Assembly (NCBI GenBank): GCA_964611385.1 | Contig: CAZSXS010000006.1 | Coordinates: forward strand, 1-64,000 | Length of the DNA stretch: 64,000 nucleotides | Direction: 5' to 3' | Source: CAZSXS01 sp964611385 | Lineage (GTDB): Bacteria > Bacillota > Clostridia > Lachnospirales > CAYPQA01 | Shown here: in pieces, positions 15,470 through 24,380 of the stretch | How positions within the stretch are numbered: the first letter of the stretch is position 1 | Layout of the letters: each line of letters begins with the position of its first letter | Translations under genes and position numbers: made by a program | Notes under the pieces: generated by a model | Seen by the model: only the letters and a program-made list of their open reading frames with translations | What the model was told of the DNA's origin: nothing | The model's database searches: none

Positions 15470-16345
15470 TTACCCTAGCTGTTTAAACATACATATCAGC
15501 CGATCCAGATCATCTTCGTTATAGTATTCGATTTCAATCTTCCCTTTGCTCTTCCCTTTTTTAATTAGCACCCGTGTACTTAATATTGTATTCAATTCAT
15601 TTTCAAGATGCTTATATTCACTTTCTTTCGTTGGCCTTTCAAGCTCCTTCGGCGGGTTTGAGAGGCCTTTTATATAGAGTTCTGTCTCCCGCACGCTCAG
15701 GTCGTTTTCGATAATTCGCTCACAAAGCAAAAACTGATCCTCATGACTAAAGCCCAAGCTTTCCATACCCAGGAGCAAAAGCCCATGAGAAACACTGAGC
15801 CGCCCGTTAATTATAAATTCCTGCACACGATTATCCAAAGAGAGGAGGCTCATTGCTCGAGAGATATGATTCCGGTGACGACCGATTTTCTCTGCCAAAC
15901 TCTCATGCGTGAAAAAATAGTCTTCCACCAGCCGCTTATAACAATAGCCTTCTTCAATAGGATTCAAATCCTTGCGTTGCAGGTTTTCGATCAAAGCAAC
16001 CTGTAGGGCTTCCATCTCCGTATAATTTTTGATGATCACCGGAATCTTTGTCAGCTTTGCCAGGCGGCAAGCACGCCAGCGTCTTTCGCCGGCAATGATG
16101 GTATAATACTCCCCGTTTTTATTAACAATGATGGGCTGAACCACGCCCACAGCTTTGATAGACTCGGCCAGCTCCAGTAGGCTTTCGTCATCAAAGTATT
16201 TTCTTGGCTGTCCGCTGCTTGGTTCGATCAGATTGATATCAAGTTCTGTGACGAAGCTTTCGGTTTGCGTGTTTTTATCTTCGGTAGATTTACTTTCGGT
16301 AAACAGGGCATCCAGGCCCTTTCCCAGTCCCAATGCTTTTTTCAT
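15470..16345 (-). CDS. parB: Chromosome partitioning protein ParB/Spo0J
   Basis: The 291-residue protein has the N-terminal LGKGLDALF peptide that stimulates ParA, the CTP-binding ParB domain (IEPSSGQPRKYFDD, IIAGERRWRACRLA, ALIENLQRKDLNPIEEG), a helix-turn-helix (SLAEKIGRHRNHISRAMSLL) and a C-terminal dimerisation region. It loads at parS sites near the origin and organises it for segregation. It overlaps the parA stop by 4 bp (ATGA), giving coupled translation. I found no exact parS site in this window. Confidence 0.95.
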   Translation of the reverse strand: MKKALGLGKGLDALFTESKSTEDKNTQTESFVTELDINLIEPSSGQPRKYFDDESLLELAESIKAVGVVQPIIVNKNGEYYTIIAGERRWRACRLAKLTKIPVIIKNYTEMEALQVALIENLQRKDLNPIEEGYCYKRLVEDYFFTHESLAEKIGRHRNHISRAMSLLSLDNRVQEFIINGRLSVSHGLLLLGMESLGFSHEDQFLLCERIIENDLSVRETELYIKGLSNPPKELERPTKESEYKHLENELNTILSTRVLIKKGKSKGKIEIEYYNEDDLDRLICMFKQLG

Positions 16346-17103
16346 TTTTTCTTGATAACCTCCTCTGCCAAAAGCAAATAACTTTCTGCACCCTTAGAGC
16401 GGGCATCATATTTTATAACCGGCAAACCATGGCTTGGAGCTTCGCTTAAGCGCACGTTACGCGGTATAATGCTTCTGTAAACGTTTTTCGCCAAGTTTTT
16501 TTTCACCTCTTCCACAACCTGCATAGACAAGTTTGTACGGGAATCAAACATAGTAAACACGATGCCCTCTAGCTTTAAGCTACTATTGAGGGCTTTTTTA
16601 ACAAGTTCGATTGTATGTAAAAGCTGAGATAGTCCTTCCAGTGCATAATATTCACACTGGATGGGAACCAGGACGGTATCTGCGGCTGTGAGGGCATTAA
16701 GGGTCAGCAGGTTTAAAGAGGGGGGGCAATCAATGAGGACGAAATCATAGAGGTATTTACAATTATTAACAATTTTTTTCAAAAGAAATTCTCGTTTTTC
16801 TCTTGAAATCAGTTCGATTTCTGCACCGGCCAAATTAATATTGGCAGGCAGAAGGAATAGATCTTTTACGCAGGTTTCCTTTATTATTTCCTCAATATAG
16901 CACTCATTCAAAAGGAGATTATAAAAAGTTAAGCCCAGGCTATTTTTATCAATGCCCAGGCCACTGGTGGCATTGCCCTGGGGGTCGCTATCAATGAGCA
17001 GCACTTTTTTTCCCAGTACCGCCAGGCTTGCTGACAAATTGATTGCTGTTGTGGTTTTTCCTACGCCGCCTTTTTGGTTGGCTACGGCGATCACTCTACT
17101 CAA
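16342..17103 (-). CDS. parA: Chromosome partitioning ATPase ParA/Soj
   Basis: The protein starts SRVIAVANQKGGVGKTTTAI, the deviant Walker A of ParA ATPases, with Walker A' KVLLIDSDPQGNATSGLGID and Walker B FVLIDCPPSLNLLT. From TTG 17103 it has 253 residues, the usual size. The longer reading to 17148 is rejected because it would translate a dispersed repeat (KREGWGCGG). AAGGAAGGGAAGCAGA lies before the TTG. With ParB it separates origins and, as Soj, can modulate DnaA and sporulation. Confidence 0.94.
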   Translation of the reverse strand: MSRVIAVANQKGGVGKTTTAINLSASLAVLGKKVLLIDSDPQGNATSGLGIDKNSLGLTFYNLLLNECYIEEIIKETCVKDLFLLPANINLAGAEIELISREKREFLLKKIVNNCKYLYDFVLIDCPPSLNLLTLNALTAADTVLVPIQCEYYALEGLSQLLHTIELVKKALNSSLKLEGIVFTMFDSRTNLSMQVVEEVKKNLAKNVYRSIIPRNVRLSEAPSHGLPVIKYDARSKGAESYLLLAEEVIKKK

Positions 17104-17122
17104 TCTGCTTCCCTTCCTTCCT

Positions 17123-17175
17123 CCACACCCCCATCCTTCCCTTTTCAAAAAGCCGGGAATGGGTGGGTTTGGTGT
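17123..17175 (-). repeat. Dispersed 5'-leader palindrome, copy 1 (before parA)
   Basis: On the minus strand it reads CCCGGCTTTTTGAAAAGGGA followed by AGGATGGGGGTGTGG, with partly complementary arms. It shares this order with 18692-18738 and 63769-63815. It lies 20 bp upstream of the parA start, in the same orientation as the gene. Confidence 0.75.
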
Positions 17176-17373
17176 TTGTTTTGTTTGGTTTATTTGTTTT
17201 GGTATGACGGTTATTGTACTTTTTGGGCATTATAACATTGAGGGTACTTGATTTCAATATTATGGAAAAAATTTTAAAAAGTAGCTTGTTTCGCAATTTA
17301 TTTTTTGGTAAATAATTTGGTCTTTTGACCGAAATGCATAGGATTGGTTTGGGAATTTTTTTGGTGGCTCCTA

Positions 17374-17404
17374 TTGACATTCACGTTACGGCATCGTTTA
17401 TTCT
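17374..17404 (+). promoter_or_regulatory. MerR-type promoter with 19-bp spacer
   Basis: TTGACA (17374-17379) and TATTCT (17399-17404) are 19 bp apart, the overlong spacing that MerR-family activators correct by twisting DNA. It precedes the MerR gene by 22 bp, suggesting autoregulation. Confidence 0.65.
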
Positions 17405-17425
17405 GAATCAGGTGAGGTGAAAAGG

Positions 17426-18199
17426 ATGGAATACAGTATCAATCAGCTGTCAAAATTGGCAGGGGTAAGCAAGAGAACGTTACGGTATTATGATGAGATT
17501 GGGCTATTGAAGCCCACGCGGTTGAACGCATCGAAATATCGCATCTATGGGCAGCCGGAGGTAGATCGGCTTCAGCAGATTTTGTTTTATCGGGCCTTGG
17601 GGTTTGGGCTTGATGAAATTCAATTCATTGTCTCGGCCAAGGACTTTGACAGGGAAAGGGCTTTGTATGATCATCTTGAAGCCCTTACCCAAAAGAAAGA
17701 GCAACTGGAGTTGCTGATCTCAAATGTACAAAAGACCATACGGAGTATGAAAGGGGAATTGATCATGCAAGATCGAGAAAAATTTGAAGGCTTCAAGCAA
17801 AAAATGATGGACGAGAATGAAGCAAACTATGGTGAGGAGGTTCGGAAGAGGTATGGTAAGGATACGGTGAATGCCTCCAACGCCAAATTTAAAAACATGA
17901 CACAGGAGCAATATGCAGAAATGGAACGGCTTTCGGCAGAGGTAAACCAAACACTTAAGGAGGCCATGGCCTCTGGCGACCCGAAGGGGCAACTGGCGCA
18001 AAAGGCCTGCGACCTTCACCGCCGATGGCTGTGTTTTTTCTGGGAGAAGGGCATGTACTCCAAGGAGACACATACGAACCTGGTGCAGATGTATTGTGAT
18101 GACGAACGCTTTCGAGATTTTTATGTCAAGAATGTTGGCGAGGGGGCAGCAGAATTTTTGCGTGAAGCGATGGACAGTTACCAACCGCTGACGGATTAA
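17426..18199 (+). CDS. MerR family regulator with TipAS-type effector domain
   Basis: ATG 17426 lies 9 nt after GAGGTG; the GTG at 17417 is the alternative. The 257-residue protein begins EYSINQLSKLAGVSKRTLRY followed by YDEIGLLKP, the MerR helix-turn-helix and wing. A coiled coil (EALTQKKEQLELLISNVQKT) follows. The C-terminal 110 residues (MTQEQYAEMERLSAEVNQTL, then CDLHRRWLCFFW and MYCDDERFRDFYVKNV) match the TipAS antibiotic-recognition domain. TipA-like regulators bind thiopeptides or other hydrophobic drugs. No obvious efflux target lies next to it. Confidence 0.9.
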   Translation: MEYSINQLSKLAGVSKRTLRYYDEIGLLKPTRLNASKYRIYGQPEVDRLQQILFYRALGFGLDEIQFIVSAKDFDRERALYDHLEALTQKKEQLELLISNVQKTIRSMKGELIMQDREKFEGFKQKMMDENEANYGEEVRKRYGKDTVNASNAKFKNMTQEQYAEMERLSAEVNQTLKEAMASGDPKGQLAQKACDLHRRWLCFFWEKGMYSKETHTNLVQMYCDDERFRDFYVKNVGEGAAEFLREAMDSYQPLTD

Positions 18200-18219
18200 A
18201 ATTATTCTTTGAAAAATGC

Positions 18220-18248
18220 TTGACACTCATGCAAAGGTATGCTATTTT
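18220..18248 (+). promoter_or_regulatory. Promoter of the leuA T-box operon
   Basis: TTGACA (18220-18225), 17 bp, TATTTT (18243-18248), directly upstream of the T-box leader. Confidence 0.8.
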
Positions 18249-18269
18249 ATCTGAAACTTAGAACCAATA

Positions 18270-18671
18270 CAGATAACACTGTGAAAAGGAATAGTACGTA
18301 TGGAAAAGGAGCGCAGAGAGCCATCGTTTGGTGTAAGATGGTGTCCTTCAAATGCCGAACTCGCCTTGGAGTGGCTTACTGAACTGTGAAGTAGGATAAG
18401 ACGGGTGCCTCCCGATATAGAGGTCGGACATTGATTGCTTTTGCAAAGTGTCTATGAATGAGTTCTATACGAATTTGATTCCATGCCTTTTTTGATTGCC
18501 TGTCTACTAGCTGCAAGCAAATCGCTCGCCTCTACGTATGCGTTTTTCCATGCATACATCCATGCGTGCTGTTTTGTTTTTCGCTTTCATTTGGCTACCC
18601 ATGAAATCAGTATAGAAAAATTAGAGTGGTACCGCGATAGCACCTCGCCTCTATATGGCTGGGTGCTTTTT
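18270..18671 (+). ncRNA. T-box leader (leucine specific)
   Basis: The hallmark T-box AGAGTGGTACCGCG is at 18623-18636 and is followed by a terminator hairpin (AGCACC ... GGGTGCT, then TTTTTT) at 18639-18671. Stem I lies at about 18290-18400, and its specifier region reads GAACTC with CTC (Leu) at 18360-18362. Uncharged leucine tRNA should stabilise the antiterminator and allow transcription of leuA. The 5' boundary is approximate. Confidence 0.93.
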
Positions 18672-18691
18672 TATTGCCCAAAATTCAAAAT

Positions 18692-18738
18692 CACCCCCCA
18701 TGTCCGGCTTTTTTGAAAAGAGAGGGATGGGGGTGTGG
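18692..18738 (+). repeat. Dispersed 5'-leader palindrome, copy 2 (before leuA)
   Basis: CACCCCCCATGTCCGGC begins the copy and GGGATGGGGGTGTGG ends it; the arms CACCCCCAT / ATGGGGGTG are exactly complementary. It lies between the T-box terminator and the leuA start, 40 bp from the ATG and in the same orientation as the gene. Confidence 0.8.
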
Positions 18739-18778
18739 TCTTAATCTTTTAGCGGCCCCCCGCAGAATGGAGGATTTT

Positions 18779-20461
18779 ATGAATTGTAGTAAGTATCAAG
18801 CTTTCCCTGTTATGAATCGACCCAACCGCCGCTGGCCTAGCCAGCAGATCGTCAAAGCTCCTGCTTGGTGTAGCGTTGACCTGCGTGACGGTAATCAGTC
18901 CTTGGAGGTCCCTATGACCTTTGAGCAGAAATTGAAGTTTTTTGAGTTCTTGGTCCAAACTGGCTTTAAGGAAATTGAAGTGGGCTTCCCCGCCTCTTCC
19001 GATACCGAGTTTGAGTTTACTAGAGCCCTAATTGAAAGAAACCTGATCCCAAAGGATGTGTATATTCAGGTCCTTATGCAGTCCAGAGAGCATATTATCA
19101 AGCGGAGCTTTGAGGCCCTGGAAGGCGTTGAGCGTGCGATCATCCACTTGTATAATTCTACTTCCACCTTGCAAAGACAGGTCGTGTTTAATAAATCTAA
19201 AGAGGAAATTAAAGAACTGGCCGTCAGTGGTGCTAAACAGATCCTGGAGTTGGCCAAAAAATATGGCCGTGATCGCTTTATCTTTGAGTACTCCCCTGAA
19301 AGCTTTTCGGGTACCGAGCCGGATTATGCCGTAGAGGTCTGTAATGCCGTCCTGGATGTCTGGCAACCTACCAAGGATAGAAAGGTCATTATCAATCTTC
19401 CTAATACGGTCGAAATGTCTACCCCCAATGTCTATGCCGACCAGATTGAGTATGTCTGCGACCACCTGAACGGTCGGGAAAATGTCATCGTGAGCCTTCA
19501 TGCCCATAATGACCGGGGTACTGCCGTGGCTGGTACGGAACTTGGTCTCCTGGCTGGTGCAGACCGGGTGGAGGGGACTCTTTTCGGGAATGGCGAGCGG
19601 ACGGGTAACGCCGATATCTTGACCATTGCTATGAACCTGTATTCCCAGGGCATTGATATGGGCTTGGACTTCTCCCAGATTGACCGTGTGATTTCCGTTT
19701 ATGAAACCTTGACCAGAATGAATGTCCATAAGCGCCACCCCTATGCCGGAGAGTTGGTCTATACGGCTTTCTCAGGCTCCCATCAGGATGCCATCAATAA
19801 GGGCTTGGCTAAGATGAAAGAGAAAGAGGCTTTCTGGGAGGTTCCCTACCTTCCCATAGATCCGATGGATGTGGGCAGAAGTTATGCGCCTATTATCCGG
19901 ATTAATAGCCAGTCTGGAAAGGGCGGTGTCGCCTATATCCTGGAGCAAAATTTTGGTGTCATTGTTCCCAAGGCCATGCAGTTTGATTTTAGCCTCTATG
20001 TAACAAAGGAATCCGACAGCAAAAGCCAGGAGCTTACTCCGCAGGATATTTATGACTTGTTTAAGCGAACCTATATTAACCTGGAAAGCCCCCTCGGCCT
20101 TTTGACCTATGACGAGCATTCCAATGGAGGCAATGGAAATGGTCAGCAGGCTCAAAGCAAGGTGACGGCAACTCTTCTGGATCACGGCAAGGAAATCAGC
20201 GTCAGCGGCGAAGGTAACGGTCTGATTGATGGTTTCTGTAATGCACTCTTTAATGCGTTTCAGCTTCAGTTTGAGATCGTAAATTATAGTGAGCACTCTC
20301 TCGAATATGGTACCCGTTCCCGAGCCATTACCTACATGCAGCTTTCGTATAAGGGTAAGTTCTATTTCGGCGCAGGGGTCTCCGGCTCCATTAGTAAGTC
20401 GTCTTTGAAGGCGATTATCAGTGCAGTGAATAAGATTTTGGAAAAGGAGGAAATAAAATGA
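18779..20461 (+). CDS. leuA: 2-isopropylmalate synthase (long LeuA type)
   Basis: Catalyses acetyl-CoA plus 2-oxoisovalerate to 2-isopropylmalate, the committed step of leucine synthesis. The 560-residue protein has the HMGL-like TIM barrel (WCSVDLRDGNQSLEVPMT, SLHAHNDRGTAVAGTELGLL, EGTLFGNGERTGNADI with metal-binding HxH and N) and the C-terminal LeuA regulatory domain that binds leucine. The leading RPNRRWPSQQI is typical of the long family. GGAGG lies 5 nt before ATG 18779, and the frame upstream runs through the repeat and is not used. The T-box upstream fits its role. Confidence 0.95.
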   Translation: MNCSKYQAFPVMNRPNRRWPSQQIVKAPAWCSVDLRDGNQSLEVPMTFEQKLKFFEFLVQTGFKEIEVGFPASSDTEFEFTRALIERNLIPKDVYIQVLMQSREHIIKRSFEALEGVERAIIHLYNSTSTLQRQVVFNKSKEEIKELAVSGAKQILELAKKYGRDRFIFEYSPESFSGTEPDYAVEVCNAVLDVWQPTKDRKVIINLPNTVEMSTPNVYADQIEYVCDHLNGRENVIVSLHAHNDRGTAVAGTELGLLAGADRVEGTLFGNGERTGNADILTIAMNLYSQGIDMGLDFSQIDRVISVYETLTRMNVHKRHPYAGELVYTAFSGSHQDAINKGLAKMKEKEAFWEVPYLPIDPMDVGRSYAPIIRINSQSGKGGVAYILEQNFGVIVPKAMQFDFSLYVTKESDSKSQELTPQDIYDLFKRTYINLESPLGLLTYDEHSNGGNGNGQQAQSKVTATLLDHGKEISVSGEGNGLIDGFCNALFNAFQLQFEIVNYSEHSLEYGTRSRAITYMQLSYKGKFYFGAGVSGSISKSSLKAIISAVNKILEKEEIK

Positions 20462-21417
20462 CCGAAAGAGAGAGAATGAGTAAGACCCTGAAGCTTGAAA
20501 AGATTGGTGGAAGGGTTCCGCATTTTGAGCTGGAATTTTTCCTGACCATGGAGGCCTTTGGAAGGGTTCACCCCTCCCAGTTAAACTTCTATCAATGGGG
20601 GCAGATGTCTGCAAAGGAAAAAAGCTTGCATCTAAACAGTGTGATTGATACGCACATTGCTGTAGCCGAAAAGTATAAGCACAGTGCAATCTTCCTTCAC
20701 CCCAACCCCTCTGATTTTAATAGCATCGTCGAGGCACTGACCCTACTGCGAGAAAAAAGCGGAGACGAGTACTTTGTCATGATACATGGGGACACTACCT
20801 TTTCGATACCGGATGGGGACGAGATGATGGAGTTTTCCTATCGTCTTTATCACGAAAAAGAAAAGCTGCATGAAGAAGCGAAGCGTAGGTTAGATCGTGC
20901 TGTTGAAAGAATTATTAAAACCTCTTACCATAAAGGTTTGTTGGATTGCTATGCGCTTTGCTCTGACTACTGCTTTAACACGAATCCCTTCTTTTCTGAT
21001 GAGCTTTTTGCGGAATTTATTACTCCCTATCTAAAGGAACTCATTGACCAATGCCACAGGCACCATTTTTTTGCGATCAAGCATACAGATGGCAACATCA
21101 TGCCTATCCTTGATGCGATGCTAGAATGTAAACCAGACGCTCTGCATTCCCTTGATCCGCAAGGAGGCGTAGACTTAAAGTACATAAAGGAGCATTATGG
21201 TGATAAGGTTTGCCTCATAGGAAATGTGAACTGTGGACTTCTACAGACAGGAAGCCTGGAAGAGGTTGAGCAGGATGTAATGCGCTCCTTGCGAGATGGA
21301 ATGAGTGACGGGAAGGGCTATATTTTTTCGACTTCGAATTGCGTTTATACTGGGCTGGATTTGGAACGGTATGAATATATGCATAAGCTGTGGCAACAAT
21401 ATGGAGTCTATGAATAG
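20458..21417 (+). CDS. Uroporphyrinogen decarboxylase (URO-D) family protein
   Basis: A 319-residue protein of the URO-D/methyltransferase fold: VPHFELEFFLTMEAFGRVHP near the start, FVMIHGDTTFSIPDGDEM, FAIKHTDGNIMPILDAML, ALHSLDPQGGVDLKYIKEHY and CLIGNVNCGLLQTGS. True HemE enzymes are about 340 residues with an N-terminal RQAGR motif that is absent here, so this is more likely a divergent family member acting on another substrate. Its ATG overlaps the leuA TGA (ATGA) with GGAGG in front, so translation is coupled. Its role beside leuA and glycosidases is unknown. Confidence 0.8.
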   Translation: MTERERMSKTLKLEKIGGRVPHFELEFFLTMEAFGRVHPSQLNFYQWGQMSAKEKSLHLNSVIDTHIAVAEKYKHSAIFLHPNPSDFNSIVEALTLLREKSGDEYFVMIHGDTTFSIPDGDEMMEFSYRLYHEKEKLHEEAKRRLDRAVERIIKTSYHKGLLDCYALCSDYCFNTNPFFSDELFAEFITPYLKELIDQCHRHHFFAIKHTDGNIMPILDAMLECKPDALHSLDPQGGVDLKYIKEHYGDKVCLIGNVNCGLLQTGSLEEVEQDVMRSLRDGMSDGKGYIFSTSNCVYTGLDLERYEYMHKLWQQYGVYE

Positions 21418-21428
21418 GAGGTGTTCTT

Positions 21429-21744
21429 ATCAGCAAACACATTGCACTGCATATGATAGGCAATTCTCATATAGACCCTGTGTGGTTCTGGAGAAAGGAG
21501 GAGGGCTTACAGGAGGTTAAGGCTACATTTCTTTCAGCTTTAGATAGAATGAATGAATTTGATGACTTTATTTTTTACAGCAAGCTCTTCTTATTTCTTG
21601 CGCTTTGTGGAAGAAAATTGCCCAGAGCTTTTTAAAGCCATTTTGGAAAGAGTCAAAGAGGGGCGTTTTGAGCTTGTGGGCGGCTGGACAAGAAAGGACG
21701 AATATGATCAAATATTCACTGAATGGATCGGATTGGCTTTTTAA
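21429..21744 (+). pseudogene. Broken alpha-mannosidase (GH38), N-terminal fragment
   Basis: The frame from 21429 reads HIALHMIGNSHIDPVWFWR, then EVKATFLSALDRM and DDFIF, the start of bacterial GH38 alpha-mannosidases. At a run of six T near 21573 the frame breaks, and the next frame continues the same protein as FTASSSYFLRFVEENCPELF, then RVKEGRFELVGGW. After that the GH38 similarity stops, and the fragment overlaps the start of the beta-mannosidase. The frameshift and the loss of roughly 900 downstream residues make it non-functional. No good start codon follows the AGGAGGT at 21417-21423. Confidence 0.85.
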
Positions 21745-24379
21745 AGAATTTGTAGGCTTGGACTGGGTTTGGAGAGACTCAGTAAAGCCGGTTAACCGCG
21801 ATACGAGATGGTGGAACAAAGGCACCATACCCGGCTCTGTCTTACAGGACTTGCTAAAAATCGGTGCAGTCCCAAGCCCTTACTATGACTGTCAAAGCAA
21901 GCTTTGTGAATGGATATCTGCAAGAACCTGGGTTTATAAAAAGAACTTTGTCCTACCCGCTGGTTTTTTAGGAAAGAAGCTTATACTGACCTTTGAAGGG
22001 ATTGACTACAGCGGCGACGTTTTTTTAAACGGCGACTGTATTGGGCGTTTTGAAGGCATGTTTATTCCCTTTACCAAAAACATTACAGAGCTTGTAAAGT
22101 ATGGTGAGGAAAACTTGCTTGCCGTAGTGATTGAAGCCGCCCCCCAAGAGCAGGCCCAGGTTGGAAAGACCAGCCTAGTAAAGACCCATAAGTCACGCAT
22201 GACCTATTGGTGGGATTTCTGCCCAAGACTGATTCATCAGGGGATTTGGGATGAAGTTTACATAGAGGTGGCAGAGGAACTGCTCGAAGAACTTTGGATT
22301 AGGGCAGAGCTTTCAGAGGATTTAAGTGAGGCTAAGCTTTTGGTTGAGGCAAAGCTTACTGGTGGAACTGTGCTGGAAGTTTTAACAGAGCCAGGTACCA
22401 GCGTGGCTTTTCCGGTTCAAAACAATAGCGCCCAGGGTGAAATCAGCATCCATAATCCGAGGCTTTGGTGGCCCAATGGATACGGTGAACCCTTTGAGTA
22501 TAAGCTTACTGTCAGAATCTTGGAACACAGTTCCGCTACAAATGCCTTGTACACAAAAACGATATGCTATGGAATCAGAAAAATTGAGTTCTTGCCCAAT
22601 GACAATGCGGCAAGTGATGTCCCGCCCTTTGTGCTGCATGTAAACCAAGTTAAAGTTTATATGAAGGGGTACAACTGGGTACCCATGGATTTATCCTATG
22701 GGGTTGAAAGGCCCAACAAACTGAAACGTTTAATTCAGCTTGCGAAAGAGGCACATGTAAATCTGTTTCGGGTTTGGGGCGGCGGGCTCATTGAGAAGGA
22801 AAGCTTTTACCGTATCTGCGCGGAAAATGGTATTCTGATCTGGCAGGAGTTCATACAGTCTAGCTCAGGCATAGATAACGATACGCCGAAAGACCAGGCG
22901 TACTTTGACTTAATGAGCCATCAGGCGGAAATCATCATTAAGAAAAGAAGGAATGAAACGGCTCTTGCTCTATGGTGTGGTGGAAACGAGCTGCAAGACC
23001 AAGAAGGTATGCCCTTAAACAACTCAGATACCTTGCTTTCTATGCTAAAGCAAAAGGTAGAGGCGCTAGACAATCGACCTTGGCTCCCAACTTCTCCTTC
23101 CGGAGGCGTCTTCTCAAATTCCATTGAGAATATAGAAAAAGATCCCCAACGTTTGCAGGATGTTCACGGACCTTGGGAACATCAGGGGATACGAGAGCAG
23201 TACAGACTTTATAATATGGGTACTTCTTTGCTTCATTCCGAGTTTGGCGTTGAGGGCATGACCAATGTGCAAGTGCTTAAAAAATATACAGCAGCGGATA
23301 AGCTTCTTCCAGCAAGCAAAGACAATGAGGTCTACTTCCATAGAGGGGCATGGTGGAACAATGAACCCTTGGTGGTAGAAAGCTTTGGGGGAGGCCCTCT
23401 TAGTATTGAGGAGTTGATAAAAGCAAGCCAATACATGCAATATGAAGGCTTAAAATATGCTGTGGAAGCGAACCGAAGAAGAGCCTATAACAACAGTGGC
23501 TCCTTTCCCTGGCAGTTTAATGAGCCTTTCCCGAATAACTTCTGCACGTCCTCTCTGGATTATCATGCCAACCCAAAGCCGGCTTATTATGGTGTGAAGC
23601 AGGCCTACTCGCCGATACTCATTTCGGCTTCCTTTCAGTCAGCTTCGTTAGCAAAAGACAGGAAAGTAGATGTGTTTGTTACCGTAGGCTCGAAGCTAGC
23701 GGACACTTTGGGACTTGATGAAATACAAACAGATGACAGAGCGGTAAATGACAGCAATACAAGTAGTAAAAATGCGCGTGATAGAAATGCAAGTGATAGA
23801 AATGCAAGTGATAGAAATACGAGAGATAGAAACGCAAGTGATAGAAATGTAAATAGCAGAAAGGTAAGCGACAGAGAGGCCAATGACAAAATGGCTCGAA
23901 TCAAGGTCTTGGACATCTATGGAAATGAAATTCTTAGGCAAGAGCTTTCTGTCGATCTTAAAGAGCATAGTAGTGAAAAGATTCTGAGCTTTGAGGTGCC
24001 AGCGGAAAATCTTGAGTATCCCCTTTGTCTGTTACAACTAGAGCTTATAGATGACTTCTGCACTATCGCCAGCAATGAATATTTATTTACAGTAGCCAAA
24101 GACTATAAACCCTTATTGAACTTACCCAAAACGGAAATAAACTGTAGGGTGCAAGACAACGAAATAAGCTTAACGAATCTGGGAAAAACAGCCGCGTTTT
24201 ACTTGTTTCTGTCCGACAATAATGATCTACCAGAACCCCTTGCAATGGAGGAAACAAACTGGCTGAGCTTTAGTCAGAACTATTTGAATATCATGCCCGG
24301 TCAAACTGTCACGGTACAGGTTGAGCAGTTCAGAGAAGGTGAAGCACTCAATATAAGGGTTGATGGATTTGGAATATAA
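21704..24379 (+). CDS. Beta-mannosidase (GH2 family)
   Basis: An 891-residue glycoside hydrolase removing terminal beta-1,4-mannose, as in N-glycan cores or mannan oligosaccharides. Seen in order: the sugar-binding domain (NKGTIPGSVLQDLL, WVYKKNFVLP, LTFEGIDYSGDVFLNG), the beta-sandwich (NPRLWWPNGYGEPFEYKLTV) and the barrel with LFRVWGGGLIEKESFYRIC and ALWCGGNELQD (acid/base Glu in GNE), then LLHSEFGVEG (nucleophile Glu). ATG 21704 is preceded by AAGGA; the longer frame from 21605 runs over the GH38 relic. No signal peptide, so cytoplasmic. A run of eleven 5-residue repeats lies near residues 678-732. Ends at a strong terminator. Confidence 0.9.
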   Translation: MIKYSLNGSDWLFKEFVGLDWVWRDSVKPVNRDTRWWNKGTIPGSVLQDLLKIGAVPSPYYDCQSKLCEWISARTWVYKKNFVLPAGFLGKKLILTFEGIDYSGDVFLNGDCIGRFEGMFIPFTKNITELVKYGEENLLAVVIEAAPQEQAQVGKTSLVKTHKSRMTYWWDFCPRLIHQGIWDEVYIEVAEELLEELWIRAELSEDLSEAKLLVEAKLTGGTVLEVLTEPGTSVAFPVQNNSAQGEISIHNPRLWWPNGYGEPFEYKLTVRILEHSSATNALYTKTICYGIRKIEFLPNDNAASDVPPFVLHVNQVKVYMKGYNWVPMDLSYGVERPNKLKRLIQLAKEAHVNLFRVWGGGLIEKESFYRICAENGILIWQEFIQSSSGIDNDTPKDQAYFDLMSHQAEIIIKKRRNETALALWCGGNELQDQEGMPLNNSDTLLSMLKQKVEALDNRPWLPTSPSGGVFSNSIENIEKDPQRLQDVHGPWEHQGIREQYRLYNMGTSLLHSEFGVEGMTNVQVLKKYTAADKLLPASKDNEVYFHRGAWWNNEPLVVESFGGGPLSIEELIKASQYMQYEGLKYAVEANRRRAYNNSGSFPWQFNEPFPNNFCTSSLDYHANPKPAYYGVKQAYSPILISASFQSASLAKDRKVDVFVTVGSKLADTLGLDEIQTDDRAVNDSNTSSKNARDRNASDRNASDRNTRDRNASDRNVNSRKVSDREANDKMARIKVLDIYGNEILRQELSVDLKEHSSEKILSFEVPAENLEYPLCLLQLELIDDFCTIASNEYLFTVAKDYKPLLNLPKTEINCRVQDNEISLTNLGKTAAFYLFLSDNNDLPEPLAMEETNWLSFSQNYLNIMPGQTVTVQVEQFREGEALNIRVDGFGI
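23735..23899 (+). repeat. 15-bp tandem repeat inside the beta-mannosidase gene
   Basis: Eleven units with period 15 start at 23735, 23750 and so on to 23885; the core units read GATAGAAATGCAAGT and encode DRNAS. Outer units are degenerate. The length is a multiple of three, so the frame is kept. It lies in a linker between C-terminal beta-sandwich domains. Confidence 0.92.
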
Positions 24380-24380
24380 T

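Noticed and set aside
19772..20689. 305-codon ORF antisense to leuA
   Set aside because: It overlaps conserved leuA and URO-D codons, matches no family, and lacks a ribosome site; it results from the codon bias of leuA.
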